Shown piece after piece: positions 56,552 to 63,975 of a DNA stretch of 64,000 bases. Source of the stretch: Xylophilus sp. Leaf220 (GTDB taxonomy: Bacteria; Pseudomonadota; Gammaproteobacteria; Burkholderiales; Burkholderiaceae_C); the NCBI RefSeq assembly GCF_001421705.1, contig NZ_LMKO01000026.1:185340-249339 (forward strand), given 5' to 3'. Position numbers and translations under genes: made by a program. Within the stretch, counting starts at the first letter, position 1. Each line of letters starts with the position of its first letter. The notes below the pieces were generated by a model. It was not told the DNA's origin. It did no database searches and saw only the letters and a list, made by a program, of their open reading frames with translations.

Positions 56552-56857
56552 ATGCATGGGTGGCTGGCGTTCAACCGACCCCGGCCGTGGGGCCAGCCGG
56601 AAACACATGCGATTCTGGTCGACCCGGTTTACAAGCAGCAGGAACGCGCAACCTTGAGCTTTGCCACGGTCGTGCGAATTGAGGGAGGCATGTTGATCAG
56701 GGGCCAGGACATTCACGTTGGTGGCCCACCTTCGATCACAGCGCAGATGTGGGCGGTAAGCATCACCGAAGACGATCTGCGCGCGCTGGTGAAATCCGTG
56801 GGACGCAAAGACGATGTCAGGCGGCGCCGCATGGAACGCCGGCGCGCCCCCGGGTGA
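56552..56857 (+). CDS. Hypothetical protein, possibly SOS-controlled
   Basis: A 101-residue protein when read from ATG 56552 (MHGWLAFNRPRPWGQPETH). The frame is open from 56405, but that part runs through the LexA box and is unlikely to be translated; TTG/GTG starts at 56534-56537 after GATGAGG are alternatives. Hydrophilic, with ILVDPVYKQQERATLSFATVVRIEGGMLIRG and a basic end KKDDVRRRRMERRR-like (residues 88-101). It resembles small phage or island proteins but I cannot name a family. Confidence 0.55.
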   Translation: MHGWLAFNRPRPWGQPETHAILVDPVYKQQERATLSFATVVRIEGGMLIRGQDIHVGGPPSITAQMWAVSITEDDLRALVKSVGRKDDVRRRRMERRRAPG

Positions 56858-56958
56858 GGACCTGTGATCCACGCCGCATTGCCTGCGCAATCCACCTTTA
56901 GGCCTGCATGCAAGACAACCACCCTACCCTGCTGCACACGCCTGAGCCGCCGACATCG

Positions 56959-57135
56959 ATGCAGCGCCACCACCGCTTCCAGTGGAGCACCACTAACATC
57001 CTGCCTCTGGCCCCGGATGCGTACGTCGTGCGCGAGAGCGGCGCCCTGTGGCAGGTTCGCGTGAAGGAAACGCTGGCGCTGGTGTACGCCGGACCAGGCC
57101 CGGTAACGGTAGTCCGCTCCAACGCGCCTTTCTAA
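56959..57135 (+). CDS. 58-residue hypothetical protein, copy 1 of a duplicated gene
   Basis: MQRHHRFQWSTTNILPLAPD and ALVYAGPGPVTVVRSNAPF mark this small, probably beta-rich protein of unknown function. The frame can also start at ATG 56908 (17 more residues). Copy 2 at 59037-59213 has the same length and 52 of 58 identical residues, while most DNA differences fall at third codon positions, which argues that the 58-residue frame is a real gene under selection. In copy 2 the upstream extension is cut by a stop, so ATG 56959 is preferred. Confidence 0.7.
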   Translation: MQRHHRFQWSTTNILPLAPDAYVVRESGALWQVRVKETLALVYAGPGPVTVVRSNAPF

Positions 57136-57216
57136 GGAAGCCACCCTGGTCTACAGCGTTATGCGATTGGGCCTCTGCTTGGGGATGTTCGTAGACCGCC
57201 TCGCGCCGGTACTGCG

Positions 57217-57498
57217 TCAGCCCATCTCGACGACCAGCCGCAGCAGTGCATGGCCGCGGGCACGGGCCTCATCCAGCCCAGACCAGCCACTCTCTACCGA
57301 GTGCTGCTCGGTGTACTCGGGAGCCAGCAGCGTCGCAGCGCTTGTGCAGCAGATGCGGATGAACAGCGTGGGGTCTTCCCAACCGAGGGAGCGCTGCAGA
57401 GTCTGACGCACTTGGTCGAGGGGCTGCAGCGCCAGGGCTGCGACCTCCTCGTGCGGGCTGGCGACCGGGCGGCCGGGGAACTGAACGACGTTGGTCAT
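57217..57498 (-). CDS. Hypothetical protein, island type
   Basis: A 93-residue soluble protein starting MTNVVQFPGRPVASPHEEVA; the opening 'NVVQFP' is frequent in small proteins of mobile elements. Leucine-rich helices (ALALQPLDQVRQTLQRSLG) and one CC pair follow. It is divergent from the first IPTL-CTERM gene. Function unknown. Confidence 0.6.
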   Translation of the reverse strand: MTNVVQFPGRPVASPHEEVAALALQPLDQVRQTLQRSLGWEDPTLFIRICCTSAATLLAPEYTEQHSVESGWSGLDEARARGHALLRLVVEMG

Positions 57499-57548
57499 TC
57501 CCCACTGTAGCGGTCTGGAGGGAGCCGTGTCGGCGCGGCAAGGGAGCG

Positions 57549-57572
57549 TCTAACGGCCGATCTAACGGTCGA
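57549..57572 (+). repeat. Tandem 12-base repeat before the IPTL-CTERM genes
   Basis: TCTAACGGCCGA and TCTAACGGTCGA follow each other directly with one mismatch, 43 bases before the first IPTL-CTERM gene and 50 before the divergent 93-residue gene. They could be tandem activator or repressor sites. Confidence 0.5.
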
Positions 57573-57614
57573 GCCCCATAATGTGCTGCAACATTTATAC
57601 ACATTCAACACCTC

Positions 57615-58250
57615 ATGCCCACCATCCTTCCCCGCTGCGCTCTCGTCGTTGCTATGTCTGTAGGCGGAGCCGCGCAGGCAGCCTACGTGGCTTACCTATA
57701 TCCGCAGGGAGCAAACGTCGTTGCCTCAGGGTCTGGCTCGTTCAATAAAGCCGGGCTGAGCTTCCGCAATCAAGCGGGCACGATTGCAAGAATTAATCCT
57801 GCTGGTTCGGCTATCGGAATAGGCGGCACACCAAATGTGTTTGTGGCCGTAGATGCATATGGCGGTGCGACCGCGCCGCCAAATTTCGGTGCCGGACCGA
57901 ACAGAGATGCCGACGCAACAAGCGGGCCTGCACTGATCGTCGTTGGCGGTCTCGTGGCTACTCCAATCGGCTACCAGTCAGGCACTGCCGTCGGCACCTC
58001 GACTGCCACATGGAACAACAGCACATTGGCAAGCCTCGGCGCGGCTGTGGGCACATACGTGTGGACCTGGGGAACGGGCGCAACTGCCGATACCTTCACT
58101 CTGATCGTCTCAGCCTCACCACCTCCACCTCCACCTGCAGCTCCGAATGTCGCGAGCATCCCCACCCTATCCGAGTGGGGCGTAATTCTCATGTCCACAC
58201 TTCTTGCCGGGCTGGGGATCCGCTCCGCACGTCGCCGGCGTCCGATCTAA
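57615..58250 (+). CDS. IPTL-CTERM domain surface protein 1
   Basis: A 211-residue exported protein: signal peptide (about 1-22, ending GAAQAA), a beta-rich, Gly/Ala/Ser/Thr-rich body with ANVVASGSGSFNKAGLSF, a poly-proline hinge (PPPPPPAAP) and the sorting tail IPTLSEWG (182-189), a membrane helix and RSARRRRPI. This tail is the IPTL-CTERM signal recognised by exosortase-type enzymes (XrtH); none is in the window. The body is related to the next gene (shared VV..GSGS motif). Confidence 0.88.
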   Translation: MPTILPRCALVVAMSVGGAAQAAYVAYLYPQGANVVASGSGSFNKAGLSFRNQAGTIARINPAGSAIGIGGTPNVFVAVDAYGGATAPPNFGAGPNRDADATSGPALIVVGGLVATPIGYQSGTAVGTSTATWNNSTLASLGAAVGTYVWTWGTGATADTFTLIVSASPPPPPPAAPNVASIPTLSEWGVILMSTLLAGLGIRSARRRRPI

Positions 58251-58264
58251 TTTTGGAACCCAGA

Positions 58265-58879
58265 ATGCAGATCATCAAACTTGCACGTGTCGCCGTTGCT
58301 GCGGCCACGCTGCTCATCGGCTCAAGCGCATTCGCCACCTACACGGTCAACATCGCCCAAGTTGGCCCAGACGTAGTCATGACGGGAAGTGGTTCCCTCG
58401 ATACCACTGGCGCGGTTTTCAACGTTATCCCAGAAATAGGGTGCTTCGGAAATAACGGCGGCATACGCGGGGACCTGCTTTGCACAGGCACTGGAAGAGC
58501 AGACCGGCAATTTAGGGGTCTAGCGCCCGCGTTGAGGGGCTTCGGAAACGGGATCGCAAATACCAGTACCGGTTCCCCAATTTTTGTGGAGGGCAACGAC
58601 CTCTACTTGAATGGCCCTTATGTTTCTGGCGCCTCATTATCGAGCTCGTCGACGTTTGTGGGCCAGACATTGGCTGGAGTGGGACTGACCATCGGTTTCA
58701 CGAGAACGCTTGCCCTTCCTTCTGGAGACACCATCGTGATTCGTGTGGTAGCTCCACCGGTCGCGCCAGCGGCAGCAGTAACGTCGATTCCAACCCTGAG
58801 CGAATACGGCCTGATGGCGTTGGCTTCGCTGATTGCGATGGTCGGATTCGTAGCAATGAAGCGAAAGCGCCAGGGCTGA
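58265..58879 (+). CDS. IPTL-CTERM domain surface protein 2
   Basis: A 204-residue protein, paralogue of the previous one: signal peptide (about 1-24, ending SSAFA), the segment DVVMTGSGSLDTTGAVF, then the tail IPTLSEYGLMALASLIAMVG and KRKRQG (175-204). It starts 14 bases after the first gene, so both are co-transcribed. Two cysteines (about 59 and 72) could form a disulfide. The role is probably that of a cell-surface or matrix protein; unknown in detail. Confidence 0.88.
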   Translation: MQIIKLARVAVAAATLLIGSSAFATYTVNIAQVGPDVVMTGSGSLDTTGAVFNVIPEIGCFGNNGGIRGDLLCTGTGRADRQFRGLAPALRGFGNGIANTSTGSPIFVEGNDLYLNGPYVSGASLSSSSTFVGQTLAGVGLTIGFTRTLALPSGDTIVIRVVAPPVAPAAAVTSIPTLSEYGLMALASLIAMVGFVAMKRKRQG

Positions 58880-59036
58880 CGCTCACGGGCGCCAGTCGCT
58901 CGCCTGCACGACGGCCTGGCCCATAACGGGCTCCTACAAGCAGGCGGTTAAGAGCTTGACCCTCGTGGGCACCACGACGCGTTTTTCGCACGACGACCAG
59001 CCTACCGTGCTACACAGGCTCTAGCCGCCGACGTCG

Positions 59037-59213
59037 ATGCAGCGGCATCACCGCTTCCGGTGGAGCACCACGAACATCCTGCCGCTGGTAGCGGATTCCT
59101 ACGTAGTGCGCGAGAGCGGCGCGCTCTACCAGGTACGCGTTAAGGACACGCTGGCGCTGGTCTATGCAGGGCCAGGTCCCGTGACCGTGGTTCGCTCAAA
59201 CGCACCGTTTTAG
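59037..59213 (+). CDS. 58-residue hypothetical protein, copy 2 of a duplicated gene
   Basis: Reads MQRHHRFRWSTTNILPLVAD...SNAPF and differs from copy 1 (56959-57135) at six of 58 residues (8, 18, 19, 21, 31, 37). The DNA upstream also aligns without gaps for 48 bases, but here an in-frame TAG (59020-59022) closes the N-terminal extension available in copy 1. The two copies bracket the IPTL-CTERM pair. Function unknown. Confidence 0.7.
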   Translation: MQRHHRFRWSTTNILPLVADSYVVRESGALYQVRVKDTLALVYAGPGPVTVVRSNAPF

Positions 59214-59224
59214 CGAACGAATGA

Positions 59225-59266
59225 ATAAACAAAATTGCTTGTGCAATACGCTTTTTTGTTTATAAT
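59225..59266 (+). promoter_or_regulatory. hicAB promoter with inverted repeats
   Basis: TTGTGC (59239-59244), 16 bases, TATAAT (59261-59266). The region is framed by ATAAACAAAA (59225-59234) and its complement TTTTGTTTAT (59254-59263), with an inner TTGC..GCAA dyad (59235-59246). Such a palindrome over the promoter fits autoregulation by HicB. Confidence 0.75.
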
Positions 59267-59293
59267 TCATCCATCGCAACAATGGGGAGGAAA

Positions 59294-59470
59294 GTGAAGA
59301 TCAGCGAATTCAAGCGGTGGCTTGAGTCGCAGGGAGTCCGAGTCGAGAACGGTACGAACCACTGGAGGCTCTACCTGAACGACAAGATAAGCACCCTGCC
59401 CAGGCACCCGTCGAAAGAGCTGAAGGAAGGCACAAGACGCGCAATCCTGAAGCAGTTGAACATCAAATAA
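59294..59470 (+). CDS. hicA: HicA family toxin (mRNA interferase)
   Basis: Small dsRBD-fold ribonuclease that cuts mRNA independently of ribosomes until held by HicB. Read from the GTG at 59294, five bases after GGGGAGG, it has 58 residues (KISEFKRWLESQGVRVENGTN). The catalytic histidine sits in GTNHWRLYL (about residue 24). An ATG at 59282 is in frame but lies within its own ribosome site. It is followed by a GGCCC-TAAA-GGGCC hairpin (59476-59489) and hicB. Confidence 0.88.
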   Translation: MKISEFKRWLESQGVRVENGTNHWRLYLNDKISTLPRHPSKELKEGTRRAILKQLNIK

Positions 59471-59554
59471 GGAGGGGCCCTAAAGGGCCTGCTCTGGTGT
59501 TTCTGCACTTCACCCACTCCCACATCCGCAGCATGGGCTGCGCAGGAGCTACTA

Positions 59555-59983
59555 ATGAACCGGCAAACCTTTCCCGCTCGATTCGAGCCTGATCCCGATG
59601 GGGGCTACGTGGTGACCTTCCGGGATATTCCCGAGGCAATCACCCAGGGCGACACCATGGAGGAAGCGCAGTCCATGGCCGCCGATGCGCTGCTGACCGC
59701 GATGGATTTTTATTTCGAGGATCGGCGCTTGGTGCCGGAGCCCAGCCCGGCCCAATCCGGGGAAATCTTGGTGAGCCTGCCATTGTCCGCCGCTGCAAAA
59801 GTCGAGCTACTAAATCTGGTCGTTGCGCAAAAAGAGCGCCCAGCCGATCTAGCTCGAAAAATGGGGATTCGGCCACAAGAAGTGACTCGGCTGCTGGACC
59901 CTAAACACGCTACAAAAATCGACACCTTAGCCGATGCGTTCCAAGCCCTCGGCAAGCGGCTGCAGCTTAGTCTGATCGAATAA
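59555..59983 (+). CDS. hicB: HicB family antitoxin
   Basis: Antitoxin of 142 residues: an N-terminal degenerate RNase-H fold (FPARFEPDPDGGYVVTFRDIPEAITQGDT, seen as PDPDGGYVVTFRDIPEAIT) that blocks HicA, and a C-terminal helix-turn-helix (ARKMGIRPQEVTRLLDPKHATKID) that should bind the palindrome before hicA. AGGAG lies six bases before ATG 59555. Its stop TAA is followed with no gap by the next gene. Confidence 0.92.
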   Translation: MNRQTFPARFEPDPDGGYVVTFRDIPEAITQGDTMEEAQSMAADALLTAMDFYFEDRRLVPEPSPAQSGEILVSLPLSAAAKVELLNLVVAQKERPADLARKMGIRPQEVTRLLDPKHATKIDTLADAFQALGKRLQLSLIE

Positions 59984-60847
59984 ATGATGAAGCATGCCAA
60001 GCAGCACTACGTGCCGGGATTCTTGCTCAGCCGTTGGGAGGTGGATAAGAAGGTCTGGCGATACTCAAAGCCGCACGAAAGTATTTTGATCGAGCCAAGT
60101 TCCGTGCGCAGCTGCGCTTGGGATATGCATCTGTACTCAGTCGGTGATACTCAGAATAAAGACACTTATATAGAGTCAGAATTCCTTTCCCCCCTGGACA
60201 ATGACGCGTCGCTAGCCCTCGAACAAATTGAAAATGATGGGTTACCGTCAATTCAAGATTCGCGCTTCGCGCTGGCGTGGCAACGGTTTTTATTCGCCCA
60301 GTTGTACAGATCGCCTCGAATGGTCGCTCTGTCACGCGCAAGGGGCCGCCACATTCTGGAGCGAAATCTTGACTTTCCTGACGCGGAAGAATTAGCGAGT
60401 TTGGGCATGACGCCTCAACAGCACATCGAATTCGCCAAAACAATTCCAAATCATTCATATGACGATCTGGGTGTACAGATCATGCCCCAGCTGATCAAAT
60501 CCCCGCGGGCACATAGCCTTTTAAAAAATTCCACATGGGTAGTTATGAACTTCGATGACGAAGTTTTGATTGGAGACCATCCTTTAATTTACAAGGTGGT
60601 TGATTCGAACGCCTACATTATGGGCTTACCCATTGGTCCAAATAAATACTTCTTTAGCTATAAAGGTGATCTATTTAAGCAAATACTATCCCAAGATAAA
60701 GATGTTCTACTGCACGGCCTTAATCTGGGGGCAGTGCAAAGCTCGCGCCGTATGATTGTTGCACGCAGCCGAAAACATGATCAGCTAATCCTAAATAATT
60801 TTGAGCCTCGAGATCCAGTGCACGGCCTTTTGAAACAGGAGCAATAG
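59984..60847 (+). CDS. DUF4238 family protein coupled to hicAB
   Basis: A 287-residue protein starting MMKHAKQHYVPGFLLSRW; KQHYVPxFLL near the start is the hallmark of DUF4238 (function unknown). Other visible parts are a W-rich core (FALAWQRFLFAQLYRSPRM), GDHPLIYKV and FLPIGPNKYFF-like LPIGPNKYFF. It starts immediately after the hicB stop, so it is almost surely translated from the same mRNA. It is clearly AT-richer than the surrounding genes (rare codons TTA, ATA and AAT are frequent), a sign of recent transfer. Nuclease or defence roles are guesses. Confidence 0.82.
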   Translation: MMKHAKQHYVPGFLLSRWEVDKKVWRYSKPHESILIEPSSVRSCAWDMHLYSVGDTQNKDTYIESEFLSPLDNDASLALEQIENDGLPSIQDSRFALAWQRFLFAQLYRSPRMVALSRARGRHILERNLDFPDAEELASLGMTPQQHIEFAKTIPNHSYDDLGVQIMPQLIKSPRAHSLLKNSTWVVMNFDDEVLIGDHPLIYKVVDSNAYIMGLPIGPNKYFFSYKGDLFKQILSQDKDVLLHGLNLGAVQSSRRMIVARSRKHDQLILNNFEPRDPVHGLLKQEQ

Positions 60848-60876
60848 CGGCGCAAAGGCCGCTAATTGTGGCGCAA

Positions 60877-61668
60877 TTAAAATAGTCCAGCTGGCTGGGA
60901 AAGCACATCCCAACTCGAAATCAACAGCTCGTTTCGATCTACACCCGCGCCTCCGCCCACGGTGTACTTGATCGGAGCCACCTCGAAGTGCAATCCAGCA
61001 AAGCACTCGCGGATCTCGGGATGGTCGTTGATGCTCAGTATCGCCTTGCCCTTCATGCTGCGCATCAGCTGCGCCATGGCGACGTACTGATCCCACGCGA
61101 ATGGCACGCCGTAGCCCTCGGTCTGCCAGTACGGCGGGTCGAGATAGAACAGCGTGTGCGGCCGGTCGTATCGGCGGATGCACTCCGCCCAGTCGAGCTG
61201 CTCGATGTAGGCGCCGTGCAGGCGCATGTGGGCGGCGCTCAGCTGCTCCTCCAGCCGCAGCAGGTTGACGGTCGGCGCCGGCGCCGTGGTGGCGGTGCCC
61301 CAGGTCTGACCGTTGACCTTGCCGCCGAACGCTTGGTGCTGCAGGTAGTAGAAGCGCGCGGCGCGCTCGATGTCGGTCAGCGTCTCGGGCCGCGTCTCTT
61401 GCGCCCACTTGAACACCTGGCGGCTGCTCAGTGCCCACTTGAACTGGCGCACGAATTCTTCAAGGTGTCGCTGCACCACGCGGTACAGGTTCACCAGCTC
61501 GCCGTTGACGTCGTTGATGACCTCGACCTCCGCCGGCGGCCGCATGAGGTACAGAGCGGCGCCGCCGGCGAAGACCTCGACGTAGCAGGTATGCGCTGGG
61601 AAGCGCGGGATGATGATGTCGGCCAGACGGCGCTTGCCGCCGAGCCACGGGATGATGGGCATTGCCAT
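60877..61668 (-). CDS. dam: Phage-type DNA adenine methyltransferase (D12 class)
   Basis: N6-adenine methyltransferase of 263 residues with PIIPWLGGKRRLADII (motif X), FAGGAALYL (motif I, SAM binding) and DPPYW (catalytic motif IV, about residue 175). The size and the motif order match D12-class Dam enzymes carried by prophages, where they protect DNA or adjust regulation. GATC specificity is likely but not proven. It is convergent with the DUF4238 gene, 29 bases apart. Confidence 0.92.
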   Translation of the reverse strand: MAMPIIPWLGGKRRLADIIIPRFPAHTCYVEVFAGGAALYLMRPPAEVEVINDVNGELVNLYRVVQRHLEEFVRQFKWALSSRQVFKWAQETRPETLTDIERAARFYYLQHQAFGGKVNGQTWGTATTAPAPTVNLLRLEEQLSAAHMRLHGAYIEQLDWAECIRRYDRPHTLFYLDPPYWQTEGYGVPFAWDQYVAMAQLMRSMKGKAILSINDHPEIRECFAGLHFEVAPIKYTVGGGAGVDRNELLISSWDVLSQPAGLF

Positions 61669-61711
61669 GAGAGGTTCCAGATAGCCGGGTGTAACCGGCG
61701 TTTACAATCGC

Positions 61712-61729
61712 CCCGCCTGTACAGGTGGG
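61712..61729. promoter_or_regulatory. Palindrome upstream of the methyltransferase gene
   Basis: CCCGCCTGT|ACAGGTGGG is an 18-base palindrome with one mismatch, centred on CCTGTACAGG. It lies just upstream of a possible promoter on the minus strand, TTGTAA (61707-61702), 17 bases, CTATCT (61684-61679). It may be an operator of a phage repressor. Confidence 0.4.
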
Positions 61730-61819
61730 CAGGGCCTTGGCTGGGCTCACAGGCGTGTTCTGTGTGACCGGTGACCGGTTGGGTGTTAGTAGCACCCTAT
61801 CGGTCGCCTTGCTTCTTTT

Positions 61820-62116
61820 TCAGATGGGGTTGGTGCATTCGCCGAGGGCGGCGGCCAGCTCCTTTTCGTAGGCTTCGCGCACGTCGACCTCGGCGATCGC
61901 GTGCGCCACCCAGGTGTCGACGTCGTAGGGCGGCCGCAGCGCATCGAGCGGCATCGCCGGCCGTGCAGGCGTCTGCACACGGCACTCGAGCGGCACCGGC
62001 ACCTTCACCTGCACCGTGCGGGCCGTCCCGCAGCCGGCCAGCGCGGCCGCCACGATCAGCACACAGCCAATAATTTCGGATTTTCGGAATATCGAAACTT
62101 CTGTTTCTTGGCTCAT
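61820..62116 (-). CDS. Rz1-like outer-membrane spanin lipoprotein
   Basis: A 98-residue protein with a hydrophobic segment and lipobox (IVAALAG-C type: ALAGCGTARTVQVKVPVPLE, cysteine about 29), then proline-rich sequence (VQTPARPAMP) and a helical tail. Size, lipobox, proline content and position after an Rz-like gene fit an o-spanin, which joins an i-spanin to fuse the two membranes at the end of phage lysis. Its start overlaps the Rz-like stop (ATGA). It is longer than lambda Rz1 (60 residues) and follows rather than lies inside Rz. Confidence 0.7.
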   Translation of the reverse strand: MSQETEVSIFRKSEIIGCVLIVAAALAGCGTARTVQVKVPVPLECRVQTPARPAMPLDALRPPYDVDTWVAHAIAEVDVREAYEKELAAALGECTNPI

Positions 62117-62457
62117 GGCGAGGTCCTCCGTTCCTCCCAGCGCTGCAGGCGGGCCTGCGCACTGGCGTAGTCGTTGCCGGCGACGGCCGCCGGCGTAGAG
62201 ATCTCCCGCCTGGCGCGCTGGTGGGCCGCCACGGCCGCGGCGCGGGCGGCGGCCTGCACCGGCTTGGCTGCGGCCGCGCGTTTCTTGGCCAGGTCGTCCA
62301 GGGCCTCGACTGCATCGCTGGCGGCCGTCGCATCGGCCCGCGCCTGGTCGCGCTGCTGCTCGGCCACGGTGCGGGCGTCGCGGGCATCGATCCAGGCCCA
62401 ACCCAGCAGGGCATTGAGGGCGATGCTGGCAGCCAGCAGGAAGGCGAGCGGACTCAT
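62113..62457 (-). CDS. Rz-like inner-membrane spanin
   Basis: A 114-residue protein with an N-terminal membrane anchor (FLLAASIALNALLGWAWI, about 5-22) and a long charged coiled coil (AEQQRDQARADATAASDAVEALDDLAKKRA, in parts), the i-spanin layout. Its stop overlaps the Rz1-like start and its own start overlaps the stop of the preceding gene, both as ATGA. A holin or endolysin gene is not obvious nearby. Confidence 0.65.
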   Translation of the reverse strand: MSPLAFLLAASIALNALLGWAWIDARDARTVAEQQRDQARADATAASDAVEALDDLAKKRAAAAKPVQAAARAAAVAAHQRARREISTPAAVAGNDYASAQARLQRWEERRTSP

Positions 62458-63305
62458 GCCGACCGCCCGTGCTGCACGATGGCCTCGATCTCTGCCTGCT
62501 TAGAGGCCGGCAGGGCGAAGAATCGTTTGCCGACCGGCGGCCCCTCCACCTGCTTCGACAACCCGAACGGCTTCAACTCGGCAGTGCAGCGGGCCATGGA
62601 GCGATCGCGGGTCAGGTTGAGGGCGTAGCCCCAGTTCACCGGCAACACGCGGCCCCAGGGCAGAGGCAGGGCCGCGACGAGGTGGTAGCGGCCGTCCTGC
62701 TCGAAGAGCGCCCAGCCCGGGCGGGACTTGTCGCACCAGATGTCGCCCCAGGCCTGCTTTACACCGGTGGGCCACGGCACACCCATGCGGATCGCCAAGT
62801 TGGTGCATCGGTTGCGTGATCCGAGCCAGGTGCGCCGGGCCGACTCGCTGCGGGCCGGCTCGTCGCTGTAGTAGGTCGGCGTCTGCTGGTCGACGGGCAC
62901 CAGCAGCGGGATGCCCTCGGCTTGGCTCATGGGATCGAGGCCGGTCAGGTCGTAGCCCAGCTCGACCTGGTCGGGCGACACCCGGCCCAGGGTGAGGTCG
63001 GCATAGGTGCACCACGGCCGCTGGTCGCCGTTGATCCCCCAGTTATTGCCGTAGATGCTGTCCCAGCGGGCCAGCCCCTCCGCCGTGCGCGGCAGGCCTC
63101 GCACCAGGTGCGGCATCACCAGGAACGCCGACAGGCCGAAGACCTTGACCCAGCCGCCCCGCAGCCAGGCGCCGAGCATGCTGGCGGTGGCCTTTGCCTT
63201 GTGGGCGATGGGCACCGGCAGGCACCAGAGGAGAACCACGGGCGGCAACACCCAGATGGCGAGCAGCGCCGCGATCGCCGCGGCTGCGATGACGTACCAG
63301 CTCAT
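62454..63305 (-). CDS. Phage-associated membrane protein of unknown function
   Basis: A 283-residue protein: two hydrophobic helices (about 3-32 and 50-65, IAAAAIAALLAIWVLPPVVLLWCLPVP), then a Trp- and Gly-rich soluble domain (YGNNWGINGDQRPWCTYADL, GVKQAWGDIWCDKSRPGWALF). I recall similar small proteins next to lysis genes of siphophages, but not a named function. Linked to its neighbours by ATGA overlaps on both sides. Confidence 0.65.
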   Translation of the reverse strand: MSWYVIAAAAIAALLAIWVLPPVVLLWCLPVPIAHKAKATASMLGAWLRGGWVKVFGLSAFLVMPHLVRGLPRTAEGLARWDSIYGNNWGINGDQRPWCTYADLTLGRVSPDQVELGYDLTGLDPMSQAEGIPLLVPVDQQTPTYYSDEPARSESARRTWLGSRNRCTNLAIRMGVPWPTGVKQAWGDIWCDKSRPGWALFEQDGRYHLVAALPLPWGRVLPVNWGYALNLTRDRSMARCTAELKPFGLSKQVEGPPVGKRFFALPASKQAEIEAIVQHGRSA

Positions 63306-63568
63306 GATCCGCTCCTCGCGCATTTTTCGTACATGCGCACGATGGTTTCGGTGTGGGCTCGGCGCTCGAGCGAGGTGGCGCCGGCGCGCAGGGTGGGAAG
63401 CAGCGGGCAGGCGCGCTGCAGCTCGTGGATCTCCACCAGCCGGCCCACGTCGGCCGATGCGGCCTGGCAGGCCTGGGCGGTAATGTCCGCCTGCGGCTCC
63501 GCTGGCGGAGCGGTCGCGCAGCTGGTCAGCAGCATCGAGGCGGTCAAAGCGAGGAACGCGCGTTTCAT
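63302..63568 (-). CDS. Small predicted lipoprotein
   Basis: An 88-residue protein with signal peptide and lipobox LLTSC (cysteine 17), then a hydrophilic part with a further pair of cysteines (about 34 and 54) and one near the end. Function unknown. It is part of the leftward phage cluster with ATGA overlaps to both neighbours. Confidence 0.65.
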   Translation of the reverse strand: MKRAFLALTASMLLTSCATAPPAEPQADITAQACQAASADVGRLVEIHELQRACPLLPTLRAGATSLERRAHTETIVRMYEKCARSGS

Positions 63569-63975
63569 CGGGCGCCCTCCCCGATCCGGGCGTTGGCCTT
63601 TCCGATCGCACTGTTGATCGCCTTGCGGTCCAGTTCGATCGCTGCGGCCGGCACGCCGGCAGCCTTGGCCGCCTTGCTGGCCGTTTGCGCCGCGGCCTGG
63701 GCTGTCTCGGCTGCGGTGGCAGCCACCCCGGCGGCCTCAGCGGTGGAACCCGCTGCCTGGGCCAGCCGGCCGCTGATGGCCTGCAGGGCCATGCGGTTGG
63801 TGTCCTGCAGGCGCTGCAGCTCTTCGAGGTGGTCCTGCCGGTCCTCGATCAGCATTCCGCGCATGCGCTCGGTGCCGGCCCAGTAACCGAGGCCGGCGCC
63901 GCTGGACAGCAGGGTGGCGAGGATGAAACAGGCTTCGCCCATCTCCCGCCATTTGCGGTAATCAGGTTTTTGCAT
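63565..63975 (-). CDS. Phage-associated membrane protein with Ala-rich coiled coil
   Basis: A 136-residue protein: a short basic start (MQKPDYRKWREMGE), one membrane segment (about 15-33, ACFILATLLSSGAGLGYWAG), a charged helix (DRQDHLEELQRLQDTNRM) and an alanine-rich helix (about 75-125). This resembles lysis-cassette proteins of phages (holin- or spanin-like), but one membrane segment and a long tail leave the role open. Its start overlaps the end of the partial gene at the window edge. Confidence 0.6.
   Translation of the reverse strand: MQKPDYRKWREMGEACFILATLLSSGAGLGYWAGTERMRGMLIEDRQDHLEELQRLQDTNRMALQAISGRLAQAAGSTAEAAGVAATAAETAQAAAQTASKAAKAAGVPAAAIELDRKAINSAIGKANARIGEGAR

Noticed and set aside
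57540..57575. TCTAACGG repeats as integron attC core sites
   Set aside because: They fit RYYYAAC, but no partner GTTRRRY site or attC-like fold was found around the small genes.
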